The notes beneath the pieces were generated by a model. It was not told the DNA's origin. It searched no databases and saw only the letters and a list, made by a program, of their open reading frames with translations. The translations under genes and the position numbers were made by a program. Positions 37,738 through 46,741 of a stretch of 64,000 nucleotides of DNA are shown piece after piece (the stretch's first letter is position 1; each line of letters starts with the position of its first letter). The stretch covers positions 1 to 64,000 of the forward strand of contig NZ_BBQI01000088.1 in the NCBI RefSeq assembly GCF_001652915.1, written 5' to 3'. The stretch comes from Cupriavidus sp. D384 (GTDB lineage: Bacteria; Pseudomonadota; Gammaproteobacteria; Burkholderiales; Burkholderiaceae).

Positions 37738-37775
37738 GACTGGCCTTTCATGAATATTCCGACTGAAGACGCGAA

Positions 37776-37815
37776 TTTTAAATCATGTATGGAATCTTTG
37801 CCGGGCGACTACACT
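37776..37815 (+). promoter_or_regulatory. Promoter/operator motif of FUSC gene (shared with 39774)
   Basis: TTTTAAATCAT (37776-37786), then GGAAT starting 15 bases in, then CTACACT (37809-37815). The same elements occur at nearly the same spacing before the small secreted protein gene at 39927. Read as a common operator plus -10-like TACACT. Confidence 0.5.
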
Positions 37816-37862
37816 GCCCGTCCTACGCCCCCAATTGCCGGCCCCCCCGGCGCATCACAATC

Positions 37863-39764
37863 ATGGCTAGCTGGCCGCATGCCCGACAGTGGCTGTTTTC
37901 GCTGAAGGCATTCGCTGCCGCGATGCTGGCGCTCTATATCGCCCTGTCGTTCGGCCTGCCGCGCCCGTACTGGGCCATGGCCACGGTCTATTTCGTCTCG
38001 AACCCGCTCACGGGCGCCACGCGCTCGAAGGCCGCCTATCGCGTGGCCGGCACCATGCTTGGCGCGATGGCCGCCGTGATTACCGTGCCGCAACTGGTGA
38101 ACATGCCGATCGTGCTGATGGGCGCCATCGCGCTGTGGATCATGGCGCTGGTCTACCTGTCCCTGCTGCAGCGTACGCCGCGCAGCTATGTGTTCCTGCT
38201 GGCGGCCTATACCTTGCCGATCGTCGCGCTGCCGGCCGTCATGCAGCCGGCCGACATCTTCGATATCGCCGTGGCCCGCATCGAGGAAATCGTGATCGGC
38301 ATTGTCTGCGCGAGCCTGGTCGGTGCCATCGTGTTTCCGGCCAAGGTGGCGCCAGCGCTGCGCGAACGGGCGCGCATCTGGCTGGACGATGCGGCAGCCT
38401 GGGCCAGCGATATCGTCGCCGCCAACCCCCGCGCGGCCGTCAGCCGGCATCGCCTGGCGGCCGACATGCTGGCCCTGGACCAGCTGATCGTGCACCTGTC
38501 CTTCGATATCGAGAGCCAGCAGGCCGTGGACCACGCACGCGCTCTGCGTGGCCGCATGTCGCGGCTGATGCCGGTACTGTCCGGCCTGGAAAGCGTGCTG
38601 CAGGCGCTGCGTGACACCCGGGCGCCCCGACTGCCGCGTCTGGCGCTGGAGCAGGCGGCCGCCTTGCTGACCACCCGGCACGCCATCCTGATGCGCGCCT
38701 GCGCCGATTTGCGGCAGCGCATTGTCGACCGCCCGGACGCGCCACAGGGCAAGCCGTCGATGAGCGAGCCCCCCGGCAGCGCAACCGGGCACGAGCCCGA
38801 ACCCGAAGGAGACACCCTGCATCACGACCACGCCATGCTGGTGTTTGGCGCGGTATCGGCTGGCCTGGCCGTGTTCTGCGCAGGCCTGTTGTGGATCTTC
38901 TCGGGCTGGGAGGACGGTGGCGGCCCGGTGGCCGTGTCGGCCATCGCCTGCTGCTTCTTCGCCACCATCGACGAGCCGCGCCCCGTGGCGCGATCATTCG
39001 TCCGCTGGGCCGCGATCTGCCTGCTGATCTCGTCGTTCTACCTGTTCATGGTGGTGCCGCACGCGCAGACGTTCGAAACACTGGCCGGGATGTTGTCGGT
39101 GCCCTATCTGGGCATCGGGCTGCTGATCCAGCGGCCCGGCTTCAACCTGATCGCCATGTTGCTGTCAGTGAATACCGCGTCATTTGCCAATGTGCAGACG
39201 GTCTACGACGCCAATTTCGTCGGCCTGTTCAACACGAACCTGGCAAATGCCGCCGCGATGTTGTTCGCGCCGCTCTGGGCCATGCTCGCGCGACCCTTTG
39301 GCGCACACGTGGCCGCGCAGCGGCTGATCCGCGCCAGCTGGCAGGATCTGGCGCGGGCCGCCACCTGGCGTGCCGCCGATGCCCATACCCGTGTCGGCGC
39401 TGGCATGCTGGACCGGCTGGGGCAACTGATGCCGCGGCTGGGTGCCGGCGGTGGCCGCCTGGCGTCGGACGGATTCACCGAGCTGCAGATTGGGTATTGC
39501 ACGCTGACCCTGCAACGCGCGCTGCCATCGCTGCCCGTGTCGGCCCGCAAGCCAGTGCGCCGGGTGCTGGGTATCGTGGCCCGCCATTTCCGTGCGCGCA
39601 TCAAGGCGGGACACACCGTCGAGGCGCCGGATGCCTTGCATGCGTGGATCGAGACATCGCTCGTGCAACTTTCCGCACTGCAGGATCGGGCCCTGGCGGC
39701 CGACGTTCAATGCGCGCTCGTGGTGCTTGGCGTCACGTTGCAGACACATGAAAAAACCGACTGA
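37863..39764 (+). CDS. FUSC-family (AaeB-like) efflux protein
   Basis: 633 residues in two similar halves. Each half has a bundle of four to six membrane helices (residues about 15-165, beginning LFSLKAFAAAMLALYIALSFGLPRPYWAMATVYFVSNP with the conserved PxWAxxTV segment, and about 325-470) and a cytosolic helical domain. AaeB-type members export p-hydroxybenzoate and other aromatic acids together with a small AaeA adaptor; no adaptor gene is next to this one. ATG 37863 places the start right at the first conserved residues. Confidence 0.88.
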   Translation: MASWPHARQWLFSLKAFAAAMLALYIALSFGLPRPYWAMATVYFVSNPLTGATRSKAAYRVAGTMLGAMAAVITVPQLVNMPIVLMGAIALWIMALVYLSLLQRTPRSYVFLLAAYTLPIVALPAVMQPADIFDIAVARIEEIVIGIVCASLVGAIVFPAKVAPALRERARIWLDDAAAWASDIVAANPRAAVSRHRLAADMLALDQLIVHLSFDIESQQAVDHARALRGRMSRLMPVLSGLESVLQALRDTRAPRLPRLALEQAAALLTTRHAILMRACADLRQRIVDRPDAPQGKPSMSEPPGSATGHEPEPEGDTLHHDHAMLVFGAVSAGLAVFCAGLLWIFSGWEDGGGPVAVSAIACCFFATIDEPRPVARSFVRWAAICLLISSFYLFMVVPHAQTFETLAGMLSVPYLGIGLLIQRPGFNLIAMLLSVNTASFANVQTVYDANFVGLFNTNLANAAAMLFAPLWAMLARPFGAHVAAQRLIRASWQDLARAATWRAADAHTRVGAGMLDRLGQLMPRLGAGGGRLASDGFTELQIGYCTLTLQRALPSLPVSARKPVRRVLGIVARHFRARIKAGHTVEAPDALHAWIETSLVQLSALQDRALAADVQCALVVLGVTLQTHEKTD

Positions 39765-39773
39765 CAAATGATT

Positions 39774-39812
39774 TTTTAAATCATCACAGGAATGCATGGG
39801 GCGGCCTACACT
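39774..39812 (+). promoter_or_regulatory. Second copy of the FUSC promoter motif
   Basis: TTTTAAATCAT (39774-39784), GGAAT at the same 15-base offset, and CTACACT (39806-39812), one base nearer than at the FUSC gene. Here the operator part is also a 7-bp palindrome (ATGATTT-TTT-AAATCAT, 39768-39784). Confidence 0.5.
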
Positions 39813-39926
39813 TTGTCTCGTGCCGCACCACTCCGATGCGACATCGCCCACAAGGCGTCCCGGACGGCGCGTCCTCCCCCCACCCCCGCCAGACGCGCCG
39901 TCCACCCAATCTGTTGAAGACCAGAA

Positions 39927-40229
39927 ATGCACAACTACACGATCAAGTCCCTGCTTGCCACCACGATGCTCTGCGCCTGCACGCTGGCCGCCGCGCAATC
40001 CGGCCACGGCATGCAAGACCGCGGCGTCGATGCCGACCGCTACGGCTACGCCATGCACAACGGCCCCCGCGACGTCTTTACCGAAGGCGCCAACGTGCTG
40101 GAAAAGCGCGATGTCTACAGCCAGGGTGCCTATGGCACGCGCAAGCCCGATCCATACACCGACGGGGCCCGTACCATCGCCGGCCTTGACCGCACCGGTG
40201 TCTCGGCACCGCCGGCCCACAGCGCCTGA
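39927..40229 (+). CDS. Small exported protein of unknown function
   Basis: 100 residues. A Sec signal with a hydrophobic core ends LAAAQ, then a short hydrophilic mature part with repeated Asp/Tyr/Gly turns (RDVFTEGANVLEKRDVYSQGAYGTRKPDPYTDGAR). No family recognised. It follows the FUSC gene but has its own promoter with the same sequence motif, suggesting joint control, and its own terminator. A periplasmic helper for efflux is speculation. Confidence 0.72.
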   Translation: MHNYTIKSLLATTMLCACTLAAAQSGHGMQDRGVDADRYGYAMHNGPRDVFTEGANVLEKRDVYSQGAYGTRKPDPYTDGARTIAGLDRTGVSAPPAHSA

Positions 40230-40282
40230 TCTGCCTGCTCCTGCTTCTTTTCTGCTTTGTTCTCAGTGAGATGAGACTTGTA

Positions 40283-40310
40283 CCGCGTCCCTCGGGACGC
40301 GGTTTTTTTA
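40283..40310 (+). terminator. Intrinsic terminator
   Basis: ACCGCGTCC paired with GGACGCGGT around a 4-base loop, followed by seven T (40304-40310). Ends the small secreted protein transcript. Confidence 0.85.
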
Positions 40311-40313
40311 TGC

Positions 40314-40892
40314 TCAGCGGAACCTGAACAGGCCTTCCCAGAACGATTCGAAGGCCGGTTTTTCCGCGCGGGCGGTGCCGGCATCCGACTGGGCGGCGTT
40401 CTCCGGGGTCTTGGGTATGTCGGCCATCTTGCGCGACTCATGCAGGGCCCAGACGCTGTTGGCGATGCGGCCGGCAAGCTCCGGCTCGCAGTCCCGGCCC
40501 ATCAGCACGCCAAACAGCACGTCGCGGCCGTGCCCGTCGTCGGCAAAGCGCATGGCGATGGCAACCATCTTCTCGTAGTGCTCCTGCGCGGCTCGCCGGG
40601 CCGCTTCCTGGGCCTCGCGCTCCTGCGCTTCTTCGGCCTCCATCTCGGCGGCATGCTCGGATTCCCAGCGGCGCATTTCCCGCTCGAAAACGTCGTCGTA
40701 CACCTGACGCTGCTCGGCGTCGGACAGGATCGAATAAGCGTCCCGAATCTGCTGGAAAGCCGCGTGGGCGTCGGCTTCACGCCCCGGATTGCGATCCGGA
40801 TGCCACTTCATGGCGGCGCGGCGGTAGGCGAGCTTGATCTCGTCCAGGGTGGCATCGGACTGGACGCCAAGCGTCGCGTAGAGCGTAGTCAT
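40314..40892 (-). CDS. J-domain (DnaJ-like) protein
   Basis: 192 residues. A complete N-terminal J-domain (LYATLGVQSDATLDEIKLAYRRAAMKWHPDRNPGREADAHAAFQQIRDAYSILSD) with the HPD motif needed to stimulate Hsp70. Then a long Glu/Ala/Arg-rich charged helix (about 70-110) and a C-terminal region without zinc fingers or substrate-binding barrels, so a type III J-protein. Client unknown. ATG 40892 starts just at the domain; ATG 40931 is possible. Its end lies close behind the terminator of the convergent gene. Confidence 0.88.
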   Translation of the reverse strand: MTTLYATLGVQSDATLDEIKLAYRRAAMKWHPDRNPGREADAHAAFQQIRDAYSILSDAEQRQVYDDVFEREMRRWESEHAAEMEAEEAQEREAQEAARRAAQEHYEKMVAIAMRFADDGHGRDVLFGVLMGRDCEPELAGRIANSVWALHESRKMADIPKTPENAAQSDAGTARAEKPAFESFWEGLFRFR

Positions 40893-41287
40893 GGGATGGT
40901 TGCGTAAGGGTGCGGCGGAGAACGCGCTCATGCTAGCACGGCGTCCCGGCGCGATTTCCGGCCCGATTTCCGTTGCCACGGCTCGTCCACTTTCGGCCCC
41001 GCCCCGAAGCCCGTGGACGCCCATCCGCATGGCGGCAGCATCATGTTTTCGATAGGGATTGCCCCATTCTGGTGCTAAGCTTCGTGCCTGTTTGGACATC
41101 CAGCCACAAGCATCAATGTCCGGACATTGACGGCATCTTATTGCGCCCGTGCCCTTCCGCCCGGGTTGCCTACCCGCATTGCATGCCACGGCGCGCATCC
41201 GACGCGCCAATCCAGGACGGCCCGGCCGCCAGCCTCTGCGGCAGGCGCAGGCGCCACATACAGTACCCAAGACAATACCGAGACATC
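40893..41287. other. 395-base divergent region dnaJ-like / gdhA
   Basis: No gene seen. The gdhA frame is open back to 40973, but that stretch is Arg/Pro/Cys-rich and has no match to glutamate dehydrogenases, so I treat it as leader. Promoters for both genes should be here; none is clear. Confidence 0.6.
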
Positions 41288-42631
41288 GTGACTTTCCACT
41301 CCCTCGATTCCTTCCTGGCCGGCGTTGCCCGGCGTGACCCCGACCAGCCCGAATTCTTCCAGGCCGTGAAGGAGGTCATGATGACCTTGTGGCCGTTCGT
41401 CGAGCGCAACACGCGCTACCGCGAACAGGCGCTGCTGGAACGGCTGGTGGAACCCGAGCGCGTGATCCAGTTCCGTGTGGCCTGGACCGACGACCGTGGC
41501 CAGGTGCAGGTCAATCGCGCCTTTCGCGTGCAGCACAGCTCGGCCATCGGCCCGTACAAGGGCGGCATGCGCTTTCACCCGACCGTGAACCTGTCGGTGC
41601 TGAAATTCCTGGGCTTCGAGCAGACCTTCAAGAACGCGCTGACCACGCTGCCGATGGGCGGCGGCAAGGGCGGATCGGACTTCGATCCCAAGGGCAAGTC
41701 GGACGCCGAGGTGATGCGCTTCTGCCAGGCGCTGATCGCCGAACTGCATCGTCACCTGGGGCCCGATACCGACGTGCCGGCCGGTGACATCGGCGTGGGC
41801 GCACGCGAGGTGGGCTTCATGGCCGGCATGATGAAGAAGCTGACGAACCAGTCGGCCTGCGTGTTTACGGGCAAGGGGCTGGCGTTTGGCGGCAGCCTGA
41901 TGCGCCCCGAGGCCACCGGCTACGGCACGGTGTACTTCGCGCAGGAAATGCTGCACCGACGCGGCCGCGAATTCAATGGCCTGCGCGTGCTGCTGTCGGG
42001 CTCGGGCAATGTGGCGCAGTACGCGGCCGAAAAGGCCATCGAACTGGGCGCCAAGGTGCTGACCGTGTCGGACTCCGGCGGCGTGCTGCACTTCCCGCAG
42101 GGCATGGACAGCGAGCAGCTGGCCGCGCTGATGACGTTCAAGAACGAGACCCGCGGCCGCCTGGCCGACTTTGCCGCGCAGCACGACCTGCGTTTCGAGG
42201 CCGGCAAGACCCCCTGGCACGTACCTGCCGACGTGGCGCTGCCGTGCGCCACCCAGAACGAACTGGACGGCCACGACGCCGAGCGCCTGCTGTCGAATGG
42301 TGTGTTCTGCGTGGCCGAGGGTGCCAACATGCCGTCGACGCTCGATGCCGTGGATCGCTTCGTGGCCGCGCGCATCCTGTACGCGCCCGGCAAGGCCAGC
42401 AATGCCGGCGGCGTGGCCACTTCGGGCCTGGAGATGTCGCAGAACGCGATGCGCCTGGCCTGGCACCACGCCGAGATCGACGAGAAGCTGCACGCCATCA
42501 TGAAAGACATCCATGGCAACTGCATCCACTACGGCCAGAAGGATGACGGCTATATCAACTATGTGGAAGGCGCCAATATCGCGGGCTTCGTCAAGGTGGC
42601 CGACGCCATGCTGGCGCAAGGCGTGATCTGA
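41288..42631 (+). CDS. gdhA: NADP-specific glutamate dehydrogenase
   Basis: 447 residues, the same length as E. coli GdhA. Makes glutamate from 2-oxoglutarate and ammonia. Substrate- and catalysis-linked lysines sit in SSAIGPYKGGMRFHP and LPMGGGKGGSDFDPKGKS; the NADP domain has LLSGSGNVAQYAAEKAIELGA; the C-terminus ANIAGFVKVADAMLAQGVI is typical. The start is GTG at 41288 (VTFHSLDSFLAGVARRDPDQPEF), chosen because it aligns with the family N-terminus; the Shine-Dalgarno is weak. Monocistronic, with its own terminator. Confidence 0.95.
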   Translation: MTFHSLDSFLAGVARRDPDQPEFFQAVKEVMMTLWPFVERNTRYREQALLERLVEPERVIQFRVAWTDDRGQVQVNRAFRVQHSSAIGPYKGGMRFHPTVNLSVLKFLGFEQTFKNALTTLPMGGGKGGSDFDPKGKSDAEVMRFCQALIAELHRHLGPDTDVPAGDIGVGAREVGFMAGMMKKLTNQSACVFTGKGLAFGGSLMRPEATGYGTVYFAQEMLHRRGREFNGLRVLLSGSGNVAQYAAEKAIELGAKVLTVSDSGGVLHFPQGMDSEQLAALMTFKNETRGRLADFAAQHDLRFEAGKTPWHVPADVALPCATQNELDGHDAERLLSNGVFCVAEGANMPSTLDAVDRFVAARILYAPGKASNAGGVATSGLEMSQNAMRLAWHHAEIDEKLHAIMKDIHGNCIHYGQKDDGYINYVEGANIAGFVKVADAMLAQGVI

Positions 42632-42668
42632 CCGGCGCTGGCGATAAGCGCCGGAGCCGGTTCCAAAG

Positions 42669-42704
42669 AAAAAGCGACGAGGGAAACCCCGTCGCTTTTT
42701 TCTT
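42669..42704 (+). terminator. Intrinsic terminator of gdhA
   Basis: Arms AAAAAGCGACG (42669-42679) and CGTCGCTTTTT (42690-42700) with an inner GGG-AAA-CCC, followed by TCTT. The A-rich left arm means it may also work for the convergent gene. Confidence 0.85.
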
Positions 42705-42740
42705 GGCGCCTGGTTTTGGCGCCCGGTTCTGCCGATTTCC

Positions 42741-43331
42741 CTACTGAACCTTGGCCCAGCCGACCACCTGCCAACGGAACATCGCCGATTCGCCAACTTC
42801 TGCGCCATACGTCATCTGCATCTTGCCGCCCGGCGCGTAGATATCGAGCCGGGGCATGGTTGGCAGGTCGAGCCACAACGAATCGTCGTGGAATGACCAG
42901 TTGCCACACCAGGCGCAGGCATCGCCCGGCTTCTCGCCTGGCTGATGGAAGTTGAAGCGGCCATCGGCGCTGATTTCCAGGTAGTCGAACGCGCGGTAGA
43001 AGGTCAGCAGGGTCCGCTGCCTGGCGGTTGCCTCGGCGGTCTGGGCGGGGGTGGCCGGCGCCGGCAGGTCTGACGGCGCGCGAACGGCTGCGCCATAGAG
43101 CGTCCACTTGCCGACGAAGTCCGCGGCAGCGGGCAAATACTCGGCAGCGGTGCTTGCGGCCGGCGCGGACTGCTTTACGGAAGCAGCCGGGCCGGCTGCG
43201 TGGGCAGCGGCCGTGGCGGCAAGCGCCAGCAGCGCGGCAACCGTGGCGACCGTGGTAACGGTCCTGAAGGCAGTGAAAGTCGGGAGGGTCGTGGCGGATT
43301 TGGCGAAGTGGATCGCCTTGAAACGGAACAT
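42741..43331 (-). CDS. Exported protein of unknown function
   Basis: 196 residues. N-terminal signal with a long hydrophobic core (VTTVATVAALLALAATAAAHAAG), then a linker and a beta-rich domain beginning FVGKWTLYGAAV and containing LEISADGRFNF, CAWCGNWSFHDDSLWLDL and MQMTYGAEVG. The paired Cys in CAWC could form a disulfide. The layout recalls small lipocalin-like periplasmic proteins, but no family is recognised. Start uncertain: ATG 43331 chosen (AGGA upstream), 43343 and 43427 possible. Confidence 0.6.
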   Translation of the reverse strand: MFRFKAIHFAKSATTLPTFTAFRTVTTVATVAALLALAATAAAHAAGPAASVKQSAPAASTAAEYLPAAADFVGKWTLYGAAVRAPSDLPAPATPAQTAEATARQRTLLTFYRAFDYLEISADGRFNFHQPGEKPGDACAWCGNWSFHDDSLWLDLPTMPRLDIYAPGGKMQMTYGAEVGESAMFRWQVVGWAKVQ

Positions 43332-43425
43332 CGGCAAAAACATCCTGAGTGAAAGCGGGAACAGCCTAGCAGCCATGGCATCGATCGAAGGCCGGAATAG
43401 GCGCGATAAATGTAGCATATTAGGC

Positions 43426-43465
43426 ATTTTAAGGCATATACATCACATATAAAGCGCCTTAAAAT
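43426..43465. promoter_or_regulatory. 10-bp inverted repeat in an AT-rich promoter region
   Basis: ATTTTAAGGC (43426-43435) and GCCTTAAAAT (43456-43465) are exact inverted repeats 20 bases apart, in the AT-rich divergent region between two exported-protein genes. Looks like a two-half operator or cruciform; no binding protein is suggested by neighbours. Confidence 0.5.
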
Positions 43466-43582
43466 ACATATTCGGCCGTTGGCAAACCCGATCCGGGCGT
43501 GCCCGGGAGCCAGGTCGTACCGGTGGCCGAATCCGTAGCTACACCCCCCATGGGGTGACAAAACACCGAAGGAAAGCAGCAA

Positions 43583-44263
43583 ATGAAAGCGATTACCCTC
43601 CGCGTCCTGACGGCTGCCGCATTGGCCGCAGCAGGTACCGCCCACGCGGCAGCCCCGGCGCAATCGCCGGAAGCCGTCACGGACCTGTTCCTGCGTACGC
43701 TGATTCAGGCCGATCCGGCAGCCATGAAGTCGCTCAACGACTACACGCGCCCGGTGCGCGTCGCCAACAAGGCCCCAGGCGACTTCATCAACATTCCGGA
43801 GAAGCTCGAGGCAGACAAGGATTACGCCAAGGATCTGGCGCCTGTCTTCCTGCAGCAACTGAAGATGTCCGACGCGGACAAGGCCGCGCTGGAGCCTACC
43901 GTCGTCATGTTCATGCAGAGCCTGCACGATGCCCAGAAACGCACGGTCTGCACGACGGGCAAGGCCGAGACAGTCACCGAAGGCGTGCCGAAGAAGTCGG
44001 TGGCGGTCAACGTGCCGTTCGAGTGCAAGGTGGTGAATCCCCCCGAGAAGCTGAAGGCCTTCCTGCAGCGCGCAGCGGGTAGCAACTGGAAGACCGTGGC
44101 GCAGTATCGCGAAGCGATCGACAAGCTTCGCGTGGGCTATGAAACCGCCCCGCTGACCCAGGACTGGCGCGGTGCCCTGCCGCTGATTTCTGACAAGAAG
44201 CCAGTCGTGTGGCAGAACATCTTCCCGAACGAGAGCGTCGATATCACCGAAGCACTGTTCTGA
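43583..44263 (+). CDS. Exported protein of unknown function
   Basis: 226 residues with a clear Sec signal (ITLRVLTAAALAAAGTAHAAA). The mature part is mostly helical and Lys/Asp-rich, with two Cys (TVCTTGK, FECKVV) that may form a disulfide. No family recognised. GAAGGAAAGCAGCAA before the ATG is a good ribosome binding site. Divergent from another exported-protein gene and followed by a strong terminator. Confidence 0.72.
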   Translation: MKAITLRVLTAAALAAAGTAHAAAPAQSPEAVTDLFLRTLIQADPAAMKSLNDYTRPVRVANKAPGDFINIPEKLEADKDYAKDLAPVFLQQLKMSDADKAALEPTVVMFMQSLHDAQKRTVCTTGKAETVTEGVPKKSVAVNVPFECKVVNPPEKLKAFLQRAAGSNWKTVAQYREAIDKLRVGYETAPLTQDWRGALPLISDKKPVVWQNIFPNESVDITEALF

Positions 44264-44320
44264 TTGGCGCGCCGCGCCACGGTATCGGGGTATCCCGAGT
44301 CCTGGCGCAAGAATTGAAGA

Positions 44321-44354
44321 AAATGCGACGAGGCCACCCTCGTCGCATTTTTTT
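44321..44354 (+). terminator. Intrinsic terminator
   Basis: Perfect 13-bp stem (44321-44333 with 44338-44350), loop CCAC, T-run 44348-44354; the A-run at the left side gives activity for the convergent phosphatase gene as well. Confidence 0.87.
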
Positions 44355-44414
44355 GGCCAACCGCCGATCTGTGCGAGTCCTGGCGCTTGCCTGGACCGCG
44401 CGCCAGGCGACACG

Positions 44415-46430
44415 CTAGACCACGTTCACGTCGGCCGTATTCGCCGCCACTTCCAGCACCTTCGTGCTCGCCGTCGCTGGCGCCGGTGCCGTGCCTCCCG
44501 AAAGCCGCTGCATCACGTGGAATGCGCAACTGAGCTTGTCGGGCGTCAGAGTCACCACCGCGTAGCCTTCGGCGTTGGTATTCACGTGCCGCAGCCACGG
44601 ATTGAACGTGCGCAGCGTGCTGTCGAAGGTGTTGGTCAGCGTGCCGCCGACGTTGCTGTAGATCAGGTCTCGCAGGGCGGCGAACGTCTGGTCGTTATCC
44701 ACGACCGCGCGGAACGAGCTGAGCAGCGTGTTGCTCGACAAGCCCGCAGTGACCAGATCCACCATCACCGGCGCGGGGCTGGCGGCATCGTAGTCGTCCA
44801 TCACCTGGCCGCCAAAGAACGCGTGGATGTCGCCGCTCAGCGCCACGACATTGCGCACGTCATGGGTCTTCAGGAACGCCATCAGGTTCTTGCGCTCGGC
44901 ATTGAAGCCATCCCACTGGTCGGCATTGAGAATGAACTTGCCCAGCAACGAAACGGGCGGCAGACGCGACGCGATGAATGGCTTGACGTTGGCATCGAAG
45001 GCCGGCCCGTCAATGCCGGCCTGCGACAGCACGTTGCGCAAAGCCGTATAGGCCAGCCCGGCATAGGTGCCAGCCGTCCGCGCCGCCGCGAGATCGCTGG
45101 CCAGCGCCGTGGCTATCGCGCTTTCGACCGACGCCAGCGCGCCGTTGGACAGTACCAGCGCGTGTGCGATCAGGGTCGACACCGCTTGCGTGATATCCAC
45201 TTGCATCCGCAGCATCGCGAGCTGGTTGCCCCAGAGCTTCCACGTGGTATTGGCGCCACCGACGCGGTCTTGCCACCACCCTCGCTGCGTGTCGCCCAGC
45301 ATCGACACCGGCGTCAGGGCCCCGCCGGCAGCCGATATCCTGGCCGCTTCGGCCGAGGCCAGCTTGTCGGCCGCCACCAGGTAAAGGCTTCCGACCGAGC
45401 CGCCCACGGATTCCTCGGTAATGACATGATCGGCGCGGTACAGCCGTTCGTCCGTCATCATGAGCGTGGCCAGATTGCCAAAGGTGAACGAGCGGTAGAT
45501 CTGGATGTTCTGGAACGACGGATTGTCCGCATCGAAGCTGACATCGGCCGGCATGTACTCGAACCAGGCCTGGTTGGCGGCACGCCGGCGCGCGGTACGT
45601 GGCGTGAGGTCGTCATCGGCGTCGTAGGTCTGCCGGTCCTGCCAGCAGTTGTCGGAAAATTCGTGGTCATCCCAGATCGCGATCATCGGTGCCGCCGCGT
45701 GCAGGGCCTGCAGCCGCGAATCGTTGCGATAGCTGCGGTACAGGTAGCGATAATCGTCGAGCGTGGTGGCGTAGACACTGCCATCGGGCAATACCGTGCC
45801 GTTGGGCAAGGTCAGTACGGTATGCCGATCCTCGACATTGCCGGTGCGCGAGCCGCCCGGCACCGCTTCGTAGATGTAGTCGCCCACGTGGACGATAAAG
45901 TCCAGATCCTGCTGGGCCAGCTCCTCCATGCCGGCCCAATGGTTGGCGTTCCAGTCCTGGCAGCTTACGAAGGCGAAGCGCAACTGCGCCAGCGCAGTGC
46001 CGGCCGGCACCGTCGTGCGGGTGCGGCCAACGGTGCTGGCCCGGTTGCCGAGCAGGAAGCGGTAGTAATACCGCGCGCCGGCCGTCAGGCCCGTCACCTT
46101 GTTGCGGATCGTATAGTCCCATTCCGGGCGCGCCATCAGGGGCTGGTTGACGAGCAGGCTTTGCGGTGGGAAATCCGCCTGCGTGGACACCTGCAGGCGC
46201 ACCACGACGGGCCGCTTGCCATTGTTGCCCTCGACGCGTGTCCACACGATCACGCTGTCGGGGCGAGGATCGCCCGAGGCTACGCCATGGACGAAATTGA
46301 AATTTTCGGGATTACCGGTATCGGGCGGCTGATCGTCCCCGCCTCCGCCGCCCCCGCAGGCGGCAAGCCCGCCAGCGGCAACGGAAACGGTAAGAAAACC
46401 TCCCAGCTTGAGAAAGTGACGACGGTCCAT
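44415..46430 (-). CDS. PhoD-like alkaline phosphatase/phosphodiesterase, Tat lipoprotein
   Basis: 671 residues. The N-terminus MDRRHFLKLGGFLTVSVAAGGLAACGGG combines a Tat motif (RRHFLK) with a lipobox (LAAC), so export folded and lipid anchoring are likely. PhoD_N domain (VHGVASGDPRPDSVIVWTR) then the metallophosphatase core: FAFVSCQDW, FIVHVGDYIYE, MIAIWDDHEFSDN, LSGDIHAFF. These enzymes release phosphate from phosphodi- and monoesters using Fe/Ca. Part of the phosphorus theme of this half of the window; no Pho box could be recognised upstream. Confidence 0.92.
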   Translation of the reverse strand: MDRRHFLKLGGFLTVSVAAGGLAACGGGGGGDDQPPDTGNPENFNFVHGVASGDPRPDSVIVWTRVEGNNGKRPVVVRLQVSTQADFPPQSLLVNQPLMARPEWDYTIRNKVTGLTAGARYYYRFLLGNRASTVGRTRTTVPAGTALAQLRFAFVSCQDWNANHWAGMEELAQQDLDFIVHVGDYIYEAVPGGSRTGNVEDRHTVLTLPNGTVLPDGSVYATTLDDYRYLYRSYRNDSRLQALHAAAPMIAIWDDHEFSDNCWQDRQTYDADDDLTPRTARRRAANQAWFEYMPADVSFDADNPSFQNIQIYRSFTFGNLATLMMTDERLYRADHVITEESVGGSVGSLYLVAADKLASAEAARISAAGGALTPVSMLGDTQRGWWQDRVGGANTTWKLWGNQLAMLRMQVDITQAVSTLIAHALVLSNGALASVESAIATALASDLAAARTAGTYAGLAYTALRNVLSQAGIDGPAFDANVKPFIASRLPPVSLLGKFILNADQWDGFNAERKNLMAFLKTHDVRNVVALSGDIHAFFGGQVMDDYDAASPAPVMVDLVTAGLSSNTLLSSFRAVVDNDQTFAALRDLIYSNVGGTLTNTFDSTLRTFNPWLRHVNTNAEGYAVVTLTPDKLSCAFHVMQRLSGGTAPAPATASTKVLEVAANTADVNVV

Positions 46431-46741
46431 GGCTGTTTTTCCTGTATGTGGGGACATGGACAGCCAGGGACGGGATGCCACGCAAGTCGCATCAGGCTGT
46501 CTTGCGTGGCAGGTCGCATCTGGATACTAGTGTCGGCGCGTGGGACGCGCCGTCGGCAAATCGCGGACAACGGTATCGGTAAAAGGATGACGTCGGGTCG
46601 GGCAAACCATCTCAACCAGGTGGATGCCTTCATGTTGCCGATTCTTGAATGCTGAATGACACGCGATTACTCTCGCGCGCCCTGCCCGCCGCGCCGGCAA
46701 GTCCGGCGGGCGCCGGCGCCACTTCGAGAACGTCAAGCGCT
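46431..46741. other. 311-base gene-free stretch
   Basis: Between two leftward genes. It holds the promoter region of the PhoD-like gene and, near 46692-46708, a small GC hairpin (CGCCGG/CCGGCG) without T-run that may end the SRPBCC transcript. Nothing else seen. Confidence 0.5.
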
